In this document: positions 1-8,640 of the stretch, in pieces
Numbering within the stretch: the stretch's first letter is position 1
Layout: every line of letters begins with the position of its first letter
Assembly (NCBI RefSeq): GCF_000701705.1
Contig: NZ_JNJP01000002.1
Location: 62,001-126,000, forward strand
Length of the DNA: 64,000 bases
Origin: Bilophila wadsworthia ATCC 49260
Lineage (GTDB): Bacteria > Desulfobacterota > Desulfovibrionia > Desulfovibrionales > Desulfovibrionaceae
Direction of reading: 5' to 3'
Position numbers and translations under genes: made by a program
The notes under the pieces: model-generated
Told to the model about the DNA's origin: nothing
The model's database searches: none
Seen by the model: the letters and a program-made list of their open reading frames with translations, nothing else

Positions 1-43
1 GAAACGTCGTTTTGTGTCAATACATTTTCAAAAAATGTACAAA

Positions 44-84
44 AAAATACAGCATCCATTCGGCATGAACGGATGCTGTATTTT
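44..84 (-). terminator. Rho-independent terminator of the HAD/DeoR operon
   Basis: A 14-bp inverted repeat (arms 44-57 and 71-84) is followed, read on the minus strand, by a run of T residues. It lies about 85 bp beyond the stop of the DeoR gene. The AT-rich outer arms could also let it work on the plus strand. Confidence 0.75.
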
Positions 85-169
85 ATATTTATTTAATTTC
101 AATATGTTAAAAAAATATAGAATCCTTTCCAAAAATATTGAGCGTCATATAGTTGTAAAATTTATTCCA

Positions 170-931
170 TCAACAAGCGATCAATTCCACGCCCGCGGCT
201 TGCGCGACCTCCTCCAACCGAGAAGGGACGGGGCTGTTGGTGAACAATACGTCCACGGTCTTGAGCGGGGCTACCCTGACCACGGCCTGCCGTCCGATCT
301 TCGAACGGCTTGCCGCAAGCAACACTTTGTTTGCATTGCGCATCATGCACTGCGCCACGCTCACGTCCGCCGTATGGTAATCAAGCAGATGGCCGTCCGC
401 CTCGCTGATGCCCCCGGTGCTCGTGATCACGTAATCGCACTGAAAACCGTTGACGAATTCGATTGTGCTTTCCCCCACAAGGCCGTTGCTGCTCTTGCGC
501 ATATAGCCCGAAGCGAGGACCACCTCGAAGTCGGTCTTCTTGTTCAAGGTGAGCGCCGCCACCACGTTGTTGGTGATGACCATGAGCCCGGAACGCTCGA
601 GCAGCGCGTACGCGATGACCTCCACGGTCGTCCCGAGGGTAAGGAAAATGGAACTGTTGTCGGGGATATACTCCGCAATGGTCCGGGCGATGCGCTCCTT
701 GTCCTTGAAATCCTCGACCTGCCGGGCATCGTAGGTGCTGTTCAGAATGGTCGTGCGGCAGCTCGCACCGCCCGGTCTGCGCTCCAGCATCCCCGTCCTG
801 TCCAGCTCGGAAATGTCCCGCCGGATGGTCTGCGACGACACCCCGAGCTCCTCAGCCAGCGATTCGATGGAAACGTACCCTTGCCGCATCACGGCATAGA
901 GAATGGCCTGATGCCGATTTTCCTGCTTCAT
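170..931 (-). CDS. DeoR/GlpR-family transcriptional regulator
   Basis: A 253-residue protein of the usual DeoR-family length. Residues about 5-60 form the N-terminal winged helix; the recognition helix region reads GVSSQTIRRDISEL, the DeoR signature. Residues about 75-235 match the DeoRC sensor domain, which binds phosphorylated sugars or related metabolites (for example GTTVEVIA and ITNN). DeoR proteins usually repress sugar-phosphate or polyol catabolism. Its ATG overlaps the TGA of the upstream HAD phosphatase gene by four bases (ATGA), so the two are translationally coupled. The specific effector cannot be read from sequence. Confidence 0.9.
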   Translation of the reverse strand: MKQENRHQAILYAVMRQGYVSIESLAEELGVSSQTIRRDISELDRTGMLERRPGGASCRTTILNSTYDARQVEDFKDKERIARTIAEYIPDNSSIFLTLGTTVEVIAYALLERSGLMVITNNVVAALTLNKKTDFEVVLASGYMRKSSNGLVGESTIEFVNGFQCDYVITSTGGISEADGHLLDYHTADVSVAQCMMRNANKVLLAASRSKIGRQAVVRVAPLKTVDVLFTNSPVPSRLEEVAQAAGVELIAC

Positions 932-1629
932 GCAATCCTTCCTTCATGCAAACCGGCGGCTCCGCCGGACAGCCGGACCACGCGCGTCCACGCCGCATCC
1001 TCAATGACGAAATCAGGCCCGGTTTCGAGCAGCGCCCCGCGCCGCCCATACCCGTACAAGGCCGCAGCCGTGGCCATGCCCGCCTCCTGCCCTCCCCGCA
1101 TATCGAGCGCCGAGTCCCCGACCATAATCGCCGTCCCCGGCTCCACGCCGTGGCGTTCCATGAGCAGGGCCAGCATCCCGGCCTTGGAGAGCCGCCGCCC
1201 CGGCAGCGAGTCGCTGCACGCGAACCCGGCCAGAAACGGCAGAAGACCCCGGACGTCGAGCAGACGGCGGGTTACGTCCTCCGGCTTGTTGGTAGCCACA
1301 AACAACCGGCAGCCCCGCCCCGACAGCCGCTCGAACAGCGGCGGTATGCCGGGGAACGCCGGGCTTTCGTCAAAGGGGCAGGCGCGGTAGCGCGCCCGGT
1401 AGATGCGGACGATGCGCTCCAGATCCGCAGGGGCCAGATCCGGGCAGATCCCGCGGATGATGTCTTCCAGAAGCGGCCCGATGCGCCCCTTGTCCAGTTC
1501 GGGCACGGCGAGCCCTTCCTCCCGCAGCACGCCGCCGAGCAGCCGCAGGATATCGGGGGCGCTGTCCACCAGCGTCCCGTCCAAGTCAAAAAACCAGTCG
1601 GCGTAGCGTTCCGTTCCACATCCCGTCAT
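928..1629 (-). CDS. HAD-superfamily phosphatase, phosphoglycolate-phosphatase-like
   Basis: Start chosen at 1629, where AGGAGG lies a few bases upstream; the longer open frame to 1968 lacks such a site. The 233-residue product has HAD motif I (DLDGTLVDS, residues about 14-22), a helical cap, motif II in the VATNKP segment, a Lys in the RRLSKAG segment and motif IV in VGDSALD. These are the hallmarks of subfamily IA HAD phosphatases such as Gph or pyrophosphatase PpaX. The substrate is unknown, but coupling to a DeoR regulator suggests a sugar phosphate. The stop overlaps the DeoR start, so they form one operon. Confidence 0.88.
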   Translation of the reverse strand: MTGCGTERYADWFFDLDGTLVDSAPDILRLLGGVLREEGLAVPELDKGRIGPLLEDIIRGICPDLAPADLERIVRIYRARYRACPFDESPAFPGIPPLFERLSGRGCRLFVATNKPEDVTRRLLDVRGLLPFLAGFACSDSLPGRRLSKAGMLALLMERHGVEPGTAIMVGDSALDMRGGQEAGMATAAALYGYGRRGALLETGPDFVIEDAAWTRVVRLSGGAAGLHEGRIA

Positions 1630-1834
1630 GGGGCCTCCTGTGCGTTGCGGTGAGCGGCAAAGCCGCCTCGACAGAATAGACGCAGCACGTTCGGAAACGG
1701 GGAGGCAAGCGCAGGCACCAGCCAGCATATGGTCTTGCTTCTTATGTATCCCGTTGGCGGTTGTCAATCGCCGCACAAAGCCGAAAGGCCCTAGATGCAA
1801 CCCCATACGTGAAAAAGACGTTGCCCATAAAAAA

Positions 1835-1859
1835 GCCTCTCCGCCATAAACGGAGAGGC
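1835..1859 (-). terminator. Rho-independent terminator of the TctC-type gene
   Basis: Perfect 9-bp stem (GCCTCTCCG / CGGAGAGGC) with a 7-nt loop. On the minus strand it is followed by T residues and lies just past the stop codon of the TctC-like gene at 1883. Confidence 0.85.
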
Positions 1860-1882
1860 TCTTGTGGATGCTGCTCAAACGG

Positions 1883-2860
1883 TTACTTCTTGGGCCGTTG
1901 GGTATAGTGCAACCCCATGGACATGGACAGATCCCGATAAAAATCAAACTCGGACTGGAGGAAGGCATCGGCCTCGCTCGGGGGCAGCCAAGCGAGAATT
2001 TCGTAATTCTCCTCGGCGGACTTCTTCATGGCGGGACTGTTCAACGCCCGCTCGGAAGCCTTGGCGAGCTTTTCCACAATGGCGTCCGGAGTATCCTTGT
2101 TCACCACGAGGACACGCCAGCTCGTCTGGGAGAAATCATAGCCGAGCTCACGCAGGGTCGGCACATCGGGCAGCATGGCGAGGCGTTCCGGCGCGAACGT
2201 CGCCAGCGGAACGAAATCCCCCCGCCTGATGTAGCGCATGATGTCCGGCGGATGGCTGATCAGCGCGTCGGTATCCCCTATCAGGCAGTCGATGGTCCCG
2301 CGCACGGGGCCGTCCGGCTGCTCCACAAGCTGCACATCCAGCTTGGCAAGATCCTTGATAAGGTGCGTCATGCCGATCTGGAGGGAACTGGGGGCGTTGG
2401 TGATCCCGATCCGGGCCTTGCCGGGATGGGCCTTCGCGTAGGCCTTGAACTCCTCAAAGGTCTTGAAGGGCGCATTCTTGTTCGCCACGAACAGGATCGG
2501 CAGCAGGGTCGCACGCCCCACGGCCCGGAAATCCTTGGGCGAGGCGGACGGGCCGACCATGTTGGGCTTCAGGACCATCGGGCCCATCGCCGCGAAATAC
2601 ACGGTGTAGCCGTCGGGCTTGCCGTTGAGCGTCGCTTTCGCCGCCTTGCCCATCATACCATATTCAAAGACAAAGGGCACACCCAAAATCTTCGACATTT
2701 CCGCATTGTAGACCTTGCTCAACGCGTCATACGGCGTGGGCTCGAAGGGATGATACACGGTTACGGGGTGTTCCGGATACTCCGCGAAGGCCATCTGGGG
2801 CACGGCGGCGCAGAGCCAGAACAGGGCAATGCAAAGTGATTGGATCTTTCTGGAAAACAT
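1883..2860 (-). CDS. Tripartite tricarboxylate transporter (TctC/Bug-type) periplasmic binding protein
   Basis: 325 residues, typical for the family. An N-terminal signal peptide (basic MFSRK, hydrophobic core, cleavage near AFA-EYP) directs it to the periplasm. The rest matches the Bug/TctC fold, with a PDGYT segment near residue 85, a VGRATLL-type strand and a late LPDVPTLRELGYDF segment that is almost diagnostic. Such proteins bind carboxylates and deliver them to TctAB permeases. No tctA or tctB lies nearby, so it either serves permeases elsewhere or works as a solitary sensor. A GntR regulator lies just upstream on the same strand, and a terminator follows. Confidence 0.88.
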   Translation of the reverse strand: MFSRKIQSLCIALFWLCAAVPQMAFAEYPEHPVTVYHPFEPTPYDALSKVYNAEMSKILGVPFVFEYGMMGKAAKATLNGKPDGYTVYFAAMGPMVLKPNMVGPSASPKDFRAVGRATLLPILFVANKNAPFKTFEEFKAYAKAHPGKARIGITNAPSSLQIGMTHLIKDLAKLDVQLVEQPDGPVRGTIDCLIGDTDALISHPPDIMRYIRRGDFVPLATFAPERLAMLPDVPTLRELGYDFSQTSWRVLVVNKDTPDAIVEKLAKASERALNSPAMKKSAEENYEILAWLPPSEADAFLQSEFDFYRDLSMSMGLHYTQRPKK

Positions 2861-2925
2861 AGCACGTCCTCGTCGTGATCCATTCGAAAGGATTCAGAAA
2901 AAGGCCTTTGCCATGTCAGGGGACA

Positions 2926-3684
2926 TTACCATCTGTGGAGCGCGCGCAGGGTCACAAAATCCGGATTGAAAGCCACCACGCTCTCGCACAACAAGGTATC
3001 CTGTATGCCGTAGTTCAGCTCATGCCACAGAATGATCGGCGTACCCGGAGCAAGCCCGAAAGCGGAAGCGATCCCCTTCCCCGCGCACCACGGGAGGAAC
3101 GCCATCACCGTGTGCGACAACGTGCCGCCCGACAGCAGGTTGATCACATCCGTATAGGCCAGTTCCTGCGCGAACCCTTTTCCATTCCATGAGCCGTTCG
3201 ATGTGAACACGTTACAGGTCACAATGGCCTGCGCGCCTTCCACAAGGTGCGCCGTCCGCTGGATCTTCCACGGCCGGGGGATCGTCAGCCTGACCGGCAG
3301 CGTCGGATCATCCAAAAGGATGTCCTTCCCACCGGGGCTCACGGGCATTTCCCGGATCGTGCTTGCCTGATACCCCGCGTCTTCAAGCATCCGACGGAGC
3401 CCGCGCTCCAAATCGAAACGCATCGGCGTATCAAGCACGCTGCGGTTGACGAGGTTCCCTATGCCGTGCCTTTTGGAGACGAACCCTTCGCGGCAAAGGA
3501 TGCTCAACGCTTCCCGCACCGTAGCCCGGCTTACGCCCAACAGGCGGCACAACTCTTCCTCGGAAGGAAGCCTGCGATCCGGGCCGCACTGCGTACGGGC
3601 CAATTCGAGAATAGCCTCTTTCACTTCCACATACAGGGGTTCCCGTTGTTCCCTAACTCGTCTGACGTCTGACGACTTTTCCAT
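2926..3684 (-). CDS. GntR-family transcriptional regulator (HutC/UTRA type)
   Basis: 252 residues. The N-terminal winged helix (about residues 15-80) carries the GntR pattern LPSEEELCRLLGVSRATVREAL. The C-terminal 150 residues look like a UTRA effector domain, with strands around a late VVAFNPDFVTL segment. HutC-type regulators are usually repressors released by a small metabolite. The gene lies 65 bp upstream of the TctC-like gene on the same strand, so it probably controls that binding protein and itself. The effector is unknown. Confidence 0.85.
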   Translation of the reverse strand: MEKSSDVRRVREQREPLYVEVKEAILELARTQCGPDRRLPSEEELCRLLGVSRATVREALSILCREGFVSKRHGIGNLVNRSVLDTPMRFDLERGLRRMLEDAGYQASTIREMPVSPGGKDILLDDPTLPVRLTIPRPWKIQRTAHLVEGAQAIVTCNVFTSNGSWNGKGFAQELAYTDVINLLSGGTLSHTVMAFLPWCAGKGIASAFGLAPGTPIILWHELNYGIQDTLLCESVVAFNPDFVTLRALHRW

Positions 3685-4004
3685 AACTCACCCCATGTGG
3701 CCTGTCAATGTTTTCCCTCTGCGAAAAATACGGCGGAAAGCGGACATATCCTCTTCCCGTTTTTGCGGAAAAGGATGCCATGCCATCCCACGCGGCTCCA
3801 GTTGCGCCCGTTACGTTAGCAAAGCCACCAAAGAAATGGCAAGCGGCCTTCCCCCCGTCGTGCCCTCGGGCATATGCCGATCCGTCCGCCTTTTCAGCAA
3901 AGACGGTGTTCCTCTTCTTTGGAGCTTGACAATTTTTCAGCGCCATGTTTCATGGTACAATTGGATGAAAGAATCTTTTACATTATTTCAATAGGTTAAG
4001 CATT
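3685..4004. other. Intergenic region between divergent GntR and DUF554 genes
   Basis: No credible gene. It should hold both divergent promoters. Towards the plus-strand gene there is a TACAAT -10-like box at 3956-3961 with only a weak -35 (TTTTCA, 16-bp spacing), so this is suggestive only. Confidence 0.4.
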
Positions 4005-4703
4005 ATGATCGGACCGATTACAGACAGTTGCGCTCTTTTCGTCGGCGGGCTCGCCGGGACCCTCTTCTCTGGGTTCATCCCGAAGCGCGTCAAGGAAACG
4101 CTTCCCCTCATCTTCGGCGTGATCACGCTGTGCATGGGCTCCACCCTCGTGAACAAGGCTTCAGCACTTCCCGTCGTGGTCATGGCCCTCATCGTGGGTT
4201 CCGTCATCGGCGAGCTCGTCTTTGCCGAATCTTTTCTTGCCAAGTGCATCAGGGCGCTGTTCCGCCTCGCAAAAAGCAAGCACTGCGGCAATGAGACGTA
4301 CATCGTGAACATCATCACCCTTGTTTCCGCCTTCTGCTTCGGCAGCATGGGCATCTTCGGCGCGATAAACGAAGGCATCACCGGGTCCACGGACATCCTC
4401 CTCACCAAGGCCGTTCTCGATCTGTTCAGCGGCATCGTGTTCGGGACGCTTTTCGGCCTCTCGGTCAGCCTCATCGCCATACCCCAATTCGCCATCCTCG
4501 CCCTGCTCTATGCTTCCGCCGCCTTCCTCGCCCCGTACATGACGCCGGGAATGCTCAGCGACTTTACCGCCTGCGGCGGCGTCATCTTCGTCGCCACGGG
4601 GCTGCGCATGTGCGGCATCAAAATCTTTCCCGTGATCAACATGCTGCCGTCCATGCTCATCATCATGCCGCTCTCGGCGCTGTGGGCACGCTATGTCGGG
4701 TGA
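4005..4703 (+). CDS. DUF554-family integral membrane protein
   Basis: 232 residues, strongly hydrophobic, with about seven predicted membrane segments. The N-terminal pattern (G..AGTLFSGFIPKRVKETLP, then LCMGS) and the central FGSMGIFGAINEG segment are typical of the DUF554 (YdfK/YqgA) family. Function in the family is unsettled; a transport or channel role has been suggested. It stands alone on the plus strand, divergent from the GntR gene. The ribosome binding site is weak. Family assignment is firm, function is not. Confidence 0.85.
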   Translation: MIGPITDSCALFVGGLAGTLFSGFIPKRVKETLPLIFGVITLCMGSTLVNKASALPVVVMALIVGSVIGELVFAESFLAKCIRALFRLAKSKHCGNETYIVNIITLVSAFCFGSMGIFGAINEGITGSTDILLTKAVLDLFSGIVFGTLFGLSVSLIAIPQFAILALLYASAAFLAPYMTPGMLSDFTACGGVIFVATGLRMCGIKIFPVINMLPSMLIIMPLSALWARYVG

Positions 4704-4864
4704 GCGCCGCCGTACATAGGGATGCAACGCCACGAAAAGGGGGGCCCGCATCCCGCCCTCCCCTCTCGCGGAGGTGCCGGGAAAACGCGGCGTTAACATA
4801 TTCTTCACGCCGCTCAGGGTAGGTTGCAGTCCAACCAACCGCAAACGCAGCAAGGAGCGATCTC

Positions 4865-5350
4865 ATGAAAAAAAGGTATCTTTGGGGATTCACGGGCCTT
4901 TTACTCTGTGGAATCGTCGGGCTTGCCGAAGCGCATGACGGATACAGGAAACATTCCCCAAACCGTCTTCTCATCCCGCCGCAAACGTATGTCGACAACT
5001 GCGGCTCATGCCATACGGCATACTCCGCCCTGCTGCTGCCGTCCGGCTCATGGAAACGGCTCATGGGGGATCTTCCGAACCATTTTGATGCCGCCGTCGA
5101 ACTCGACGCCGCGGACAAGGAGCAGATCGGCGCGTGGCTTCAAGGCAATGCCGCGGACACGGGAACCACCCGGCGCGGAAGCAAAATTGCCAAAAAACTT
5201 CATGGCGACACGCCCGTCAGAATCACGGAAAGCCGTTGGTTCATACACAAGCATGATGATGTTTCACAAGGTTCCATTGCCAAGGCTCAAGGATTGAAGA
5301 ACTGCGCCGCCTGCCATGCCGATGCCCAGCGAGGCGCCTTCTCGCGGTAG
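4865..5350 (+). CDS. Periplasmic diheme cytochrome c (DHC family)
   Basis: 161 residues with a signal peptide (MKKRYLW..., cleavage after about residue 21, AEA-HDG) and two c-type heme sites, CGSCH near residue 43 and CAACH near residue 150. The segment between them (PSGSWKRLMGDLPNHF, then ELD...I..WL) is characteristic of the diheme cytochrome c family. These are small periplasmic electron carriers, in other bacteria often associated with a membrane cytochrome b. No partner gene lies beside it. AAGGAG lies upstream of the ATG. Confidence 0.88.
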   Translation: MKKRYLWGFTGLLLCGIVGLAEAHDGYRKHSPNRLLIPPQTYVDNCGSCHTAYSALLLPSGSWKRLMGDLPNHFDAAVELDAADKEQIGAWLQGNAADTGTTRRGSKIAKKLHGDTPVRITESRWFIHKHDDVSQGSIAKAQGLKNCAACHADAQRGAFSR

Positions 5351-5536
5351 GCGGGAAAGGCATCGGTGTTTATTGCGGCAAGGCAGATACAGATTGGCTG
5401 AAAAAGCCTTTTCCGTGACCCTTGCCCGACTTCAGGCCCCCTTGAAACAGCAGGACGGCAAATGCCGCTGCCGGCATCCACCGCCCTGCAAAAGAGAGCT
5501 CCCCACGTTTTGATTGTCTTGATCCGGGGTCGGCAC

Positions 5537-6106
5537 TCATACGCCCTCTTCGGACGCCGTTTGCCCTATATGCGCCGCAAAGGCACGCCCCGCGCCAAGC
5601 AGGGCCGGGAGCATGTACTCGCGGTTAAAACGGATAATCGGCAGGCGGTCGACCGCAACAATATCCATATGGCCCAGTGTGTCCTCAAGGCGGTCAAGGC
5701 ATTGTATCGCCTCTCGGCCCGTCCCTCCGGCACAGGCGACCAAGAGGCTCTTTTTCCCTTTCAGAAAATGGTTACGGCGCGTCTCGCACCGGCGCAGGCG
5801 ATCCAGAAAAGCCTTCAGGTTCTCGGCAAGATCGTGCCAGTAGACGGGCGTGATCCAGACAATCGCCTCGGCGGAAACGAGTCTCTGATAGTCTTCCGAA
5901 AAATCATCGTTGATCACGCACCTGCCTTCGCTCCTGCAAAGCCCCCACCCATTCCCGCACGCCCGGCAACACCTGATGTCCCGCTTATTCAGATGCAGAG
6001 CCTCGGCCTCACTGCCCGCCTCTGACAGCCCTTTCAAAATGTTGTCTTTGGCGGCAGAGGTCAAACCGTCTTGGTTGGGACTTGCCCATACGACCAATAT
6101 CGACAT
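5537..6106 (-). CDS. Flavodoxin-fold NADPH-dependent FMN reductase / iron-sulfur flavoprotein
   Basis: Start placed at 6106 (MSILVVWASPNQ) where GAGG precedes the ATG; 16 extra residues in the longer frame are not flavodoxin-like. The 189-residue product begins with the flavodoxin strand and phosphate loop (ASPNQDGLT) and has the ITPVYWH flavin-binding segment. A cysteine cluster (CCRACGNGWGLC, then C) around residues 60-80 resembles the compact cysteine motif of archaeal and clostridial iron-sulfur flavoproteins, which pass electrons between ferredoxin and FMN. The exact partner is unknown. It is monocistronic on the minus strand. Confidence 0.82.
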   Translation of the reverse strand: MSILVVWASPNQDGLTSAAKDNILKGLSEAGSEAEALHLNKRDIRCCRACGNGWGLCRSEGRCVINDDFSEDYQRLVSAEAIVWITPVYWHDLAENLKAFLDRLRRCETRRNHFLKGKKSLLVACAGGTGREAIQCLDRLEDTLGHMDIVAVDRLPIIRFNREYMLPALLGAGRAFAAHIGQTASEEGV

Positions 6107-6688
6107 GGCAACCTCTCTATCCGTTGAGATTTTCCCGTTTAAAACCACCTGCACGGCAAGCTGAACACTGGGCAGTTTGTTCCGCGCGCTTCATCCCGAA
6201 GCTTCGTGGGGGAAACAGTAAAACCGTCGCGCTCTGAAGGTCAAGAACCCGCGCCATATCCTCACTATGTGACGGCACAAACGGTGGCGGGGATTCACGC
6301 CGCCTTTGAGATGTTGCCCTTTTTTATTTGGAGAGGCGCGGAATACCATTTTGATAACATTAATTTGACAAAAGTAACACCTTGACCTATACACAATCAT
6401 CGCAAAACGCCCAGGGAACCGATGTGGACGGTGACAGGGGCGTTTTCTTTCCCCGTTTTCTCTTTTTATATCAGGATGTAATCCGTTTATGGCCATGGAG
6501 GAAATCCGCCCGAAGCCCGTGCCCGCTTGATGCAAAAGACCTCTCATTGACACCGTCGGCGGTGGCCGGTATACCTCGTATTACATTTTTTATACGCGTA
6601 ACACTATACTCTACATCTAAGAAAACAACGTGTTACGAAACAGGATCTCGGAACAGTCCGAAGGATCGCGCTCCAAGGAAGGCAGACT
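6107..6688. other. Long intergenic region before the ABC importer operon
   Basis: No convincing gene; the reading frames here lack family resemblance and ribosome binding sites. It contains the candidate promoter at 6547-6575 and AT-rich sequence up to 6640. Confidence 0.5.
6547..6575 (+). promoter_or_regulatory. Candidate sigma-70 promoter of the ABC importer operon
   Basis: TTGACA at 6547-6552, 17-bp spacer, TATACC at 6570-6575, about 110 bp upstream of the first permease ATG. The -35 is perfect and the -10 matches four of six positions. Confidence 0.55.
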
Positions 6689-7678
6689 ATGAACAGCAGA
6701 CAACTGATGGCTTCTCTCGCACGGAAAACGCTGGTGTTCATCGCCATGATGTTTCTGTTGTCGCTGATCGTTTTCTATGTATCCCGCCTGACCCCCGGCG
6801 ATCCTCTCCAATCCTTCTACGGCGACGCCATGCAGTCCATGACGACCACGGAACTGGACGCCGCACGGGAACGGCTGGGGCTGAACGGCCCCATCTGGAT
6901 GCAGTACGCCAAATGGATCGGGAACGTCATGCAGGGGGATTTCGGCATCTCCTTGAAATACAAACGCCCCGTCCTTGATGTCGTTTCTCCGCTTATCGGC
7001 AATACGCTCATGCTCGGCGGCATCGCCTACGCGCTGGTCTTTATGCTCGCCATCGCGCTTGCCCTCTTCTGCGCCCGGTTCGAGGACACTTTCATGGATC
7101 GGTTCGTCTGCCGCATCGGTACGGTAGCCTTTTATGTGCCCGCCTTCTGGATGGGCGTGGTGCTGGTGCTCGTTTTCAGCGTCAACCTCAAACTGCTGCC
7201 GAGCAGCGGTGCCTACGGGATCGGGAAATCCGGCGATTTGACCGACCGCCTGCGCCACCTCGTCCTGCCGCTCATCGTCATGGTGGCGAGCCACCTGTGG
7301 TATTACGCTTACATGATCCGCAACAAGCTGCTGGATGAAATCCGCCGTGATTACGTGCTGCTGGCGCGGGCCAAGGGGCTCGGAAGGACACGGGTCCTGC
7401 TGAGCCACTGCCTGCGGAACGTGCTCCCCACCATCGTCAGCATCATGGCCATCTCCATCCCCCACGTCCTGAGCGGCACCTATGTGGCGGAATCCGTATT
7501 CAACTATCCGGGCATCGGCCTGCTCGCCGTATCCAGCGCCAAATACCATGACTACAACCTGCTGATGCTCATGGTGCTGATCACCGGAGCGATGGTCATG
7601 CTGAGCAGCCTTGTCGCGCAGGCCGTCAACGAAGTCATCGATCCGCGCATGAAGTCTTCTGACGGGGTCGTGTGCTGA
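6689..7678 (+). CDS. Peptide/nickel-type ABC transporter permease (DppB/NikB family)
   Basis: 329 residues, six predicted membrane helices. The N-terminal VFYVSRLTPGDP segment and the EAA loop region (about residues 215-245, with LLARAKGLGRTRVLLSHCLRN) identify the DppB/OppB/NikB permease subfamily. The EAA loop docks the ATPases. It is the first gene of a five-gene operon (permease, permease, binding protein, ATPase, ATPase). GGAAGG precedes the ATG. Its stop overlaps the next start (TGATG). Whether the substrate is peptide, nickel or another oligomer cannot be told from sequence. Confidence 0.93.
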   Translation: MNSRQLMASLARKTLVFIAMMFLLSLIVFYVSRLTPGDPLQSFYGDAMQSMTTTELDAARERLGLNGPIWMQYAKWIGNVMQGDFGISLKYKRPVLDVVSPLIGNTLMLGGIAYALVFMLAIALALFCARFEDTFMDRFVCRIGTVAFYVPAFWMGVVLVLVFSVNLKLLPSSGAYGIGKSGDLTDRLRHLVLPLIVMVASHLWYYAYMIRNKLLDEIRRDYVLLARAKGLGRTRVLLSHCLRNVLPTIVSIMAISIPHVLSGTYVAESVFNYPGIGLLAVSSAKYHDYNLLMLMVLITGAMVMLSSLVAQAVNEVIDPRMKSSDGVVC

Positions 7679-8583
7679 TGGACGCCTCTTCCAACGATGC
7701 CTTCACGATCGTCGGGGCCGGGTACAGGGCGCACCAGCCCGCCATACGGAAAAAAGGCTTCTGGGCGCGGCTGAAAGGCAAGCCCACCCTCTCCGTCGCC
7801 GTGTTTTCCGTGATTGCCCTCGGCTGCCTTTTTTCCAACCTGATCATCAACCATGATCCCGCCGAACTCTTCCTCATGAACGTCAATGAGGCTCCCAATG
7901 CCGAATTCTGGTTCGGCACGGACTCTCTGGGGCGGGACATTTACTCGATCATCTGGTACGGCGGCAGGGCTTCCATCTTCATCGGGCTGATGAGCGCCGC
8001 GGTCATTACCCTTATCGGGGTTTCTTACGGCTGCCTGTCCGGGGTCGCCTCCGGCGTGGTGGACAGCGCCATGATGCGGGCGGTGGAACTCCTGCAAAGT
8101 GTCCCGGTCCTTCTGTCCCTGCTGCTGATCCTTTCCCTCATGGGCAAACCGAACGAGCTCACCATCGCTCTCGTCATCGGCGTCACCGGCTGGTTCGCCC
8201 TGTCCCGCATTGTCCGGAGCGAAGTCCGGCAGATCCGCAACAGCGAGTACATCCTCGCCTCGCGCTGCATGGGCGCGCGGTTTCCCTTCATCATGCGCAA
8301 GCACCTCATCCCGAACTTCGTGTCGGCGATCATGTTCGTGGTCATTTCCAGCATCAGCACCAGCATGGCGATGGAAGCGACCTTGAGTTTCCTCGGACTG
8401 GGCCTGCCTGTGGACGTGCTCTCATGGGGGAGCATGTTGGCATTGGCCGACCGGGCGCTCCTCCTCAACTCGTGGTGGGTCATCCTCATCCCCGGGGTTT
8501 TCCTTGTGGTTACGCTGCTGAGCATCACCAGCATCGGCCATTACTTCCGAAAAAGAAGCAACCAAGGGCCAAGCAACCTGTAA
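7678..8583 (+). CDS. Peptide/nickel-type ABC transporter permease (DppC/NikC family)
   Basis: About 301 residues. I place the start at the ATG overlapping the previous stop by one base; a GTG two codons upstream (7672) is the alternative. The N-terminal extension with a first helix, the FGTDSLGRDIYS segment near residue 78 and the EAA loop (about residues 195-220, ILASRCMGARFPFIMRKHL) are typical of DppC/OppC. It forms the membrane channel with the preceding permease. Confidence 0.93.
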   Translation: MDASSNDAFTIVGAGYRAHQPAIRKKGFWARLKGKPTLSVAVFSVIALGCLFSNLIINHDPAELFLMNVNEAPNAEFWFGTDSLGRDIYSIIWYGGRASIFIGLMSAAVITLIGVSYGCLSGVASGVVDSAMMRAVELLQSVPVLLSLLLILSLMGKPNELTIALVIGVTGWFALSRIVRSEVRQIRNSEYILASRCMGARFPFIMRKHLIPNFVSAIMFVVISSISTSMAMEATLSFLGLGLPVDVLSWGSMLALADRALLLNSWWVILIPGVFLVVTLLSITSIGHYFRKRSNQGPSNL

Positions 8584-8640
8584 CCACAGGTCGCCTTTAT
8601 AAATACAGGCAACGTACGACAATCCGAAAAGGAGAACTTC

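Noticed and set aside
14..1390. 458-codon plus-strand frame over DeoR and HAD genes
   Set aside because: Shadow of two certain minus-strand genes with a four-base overlap.
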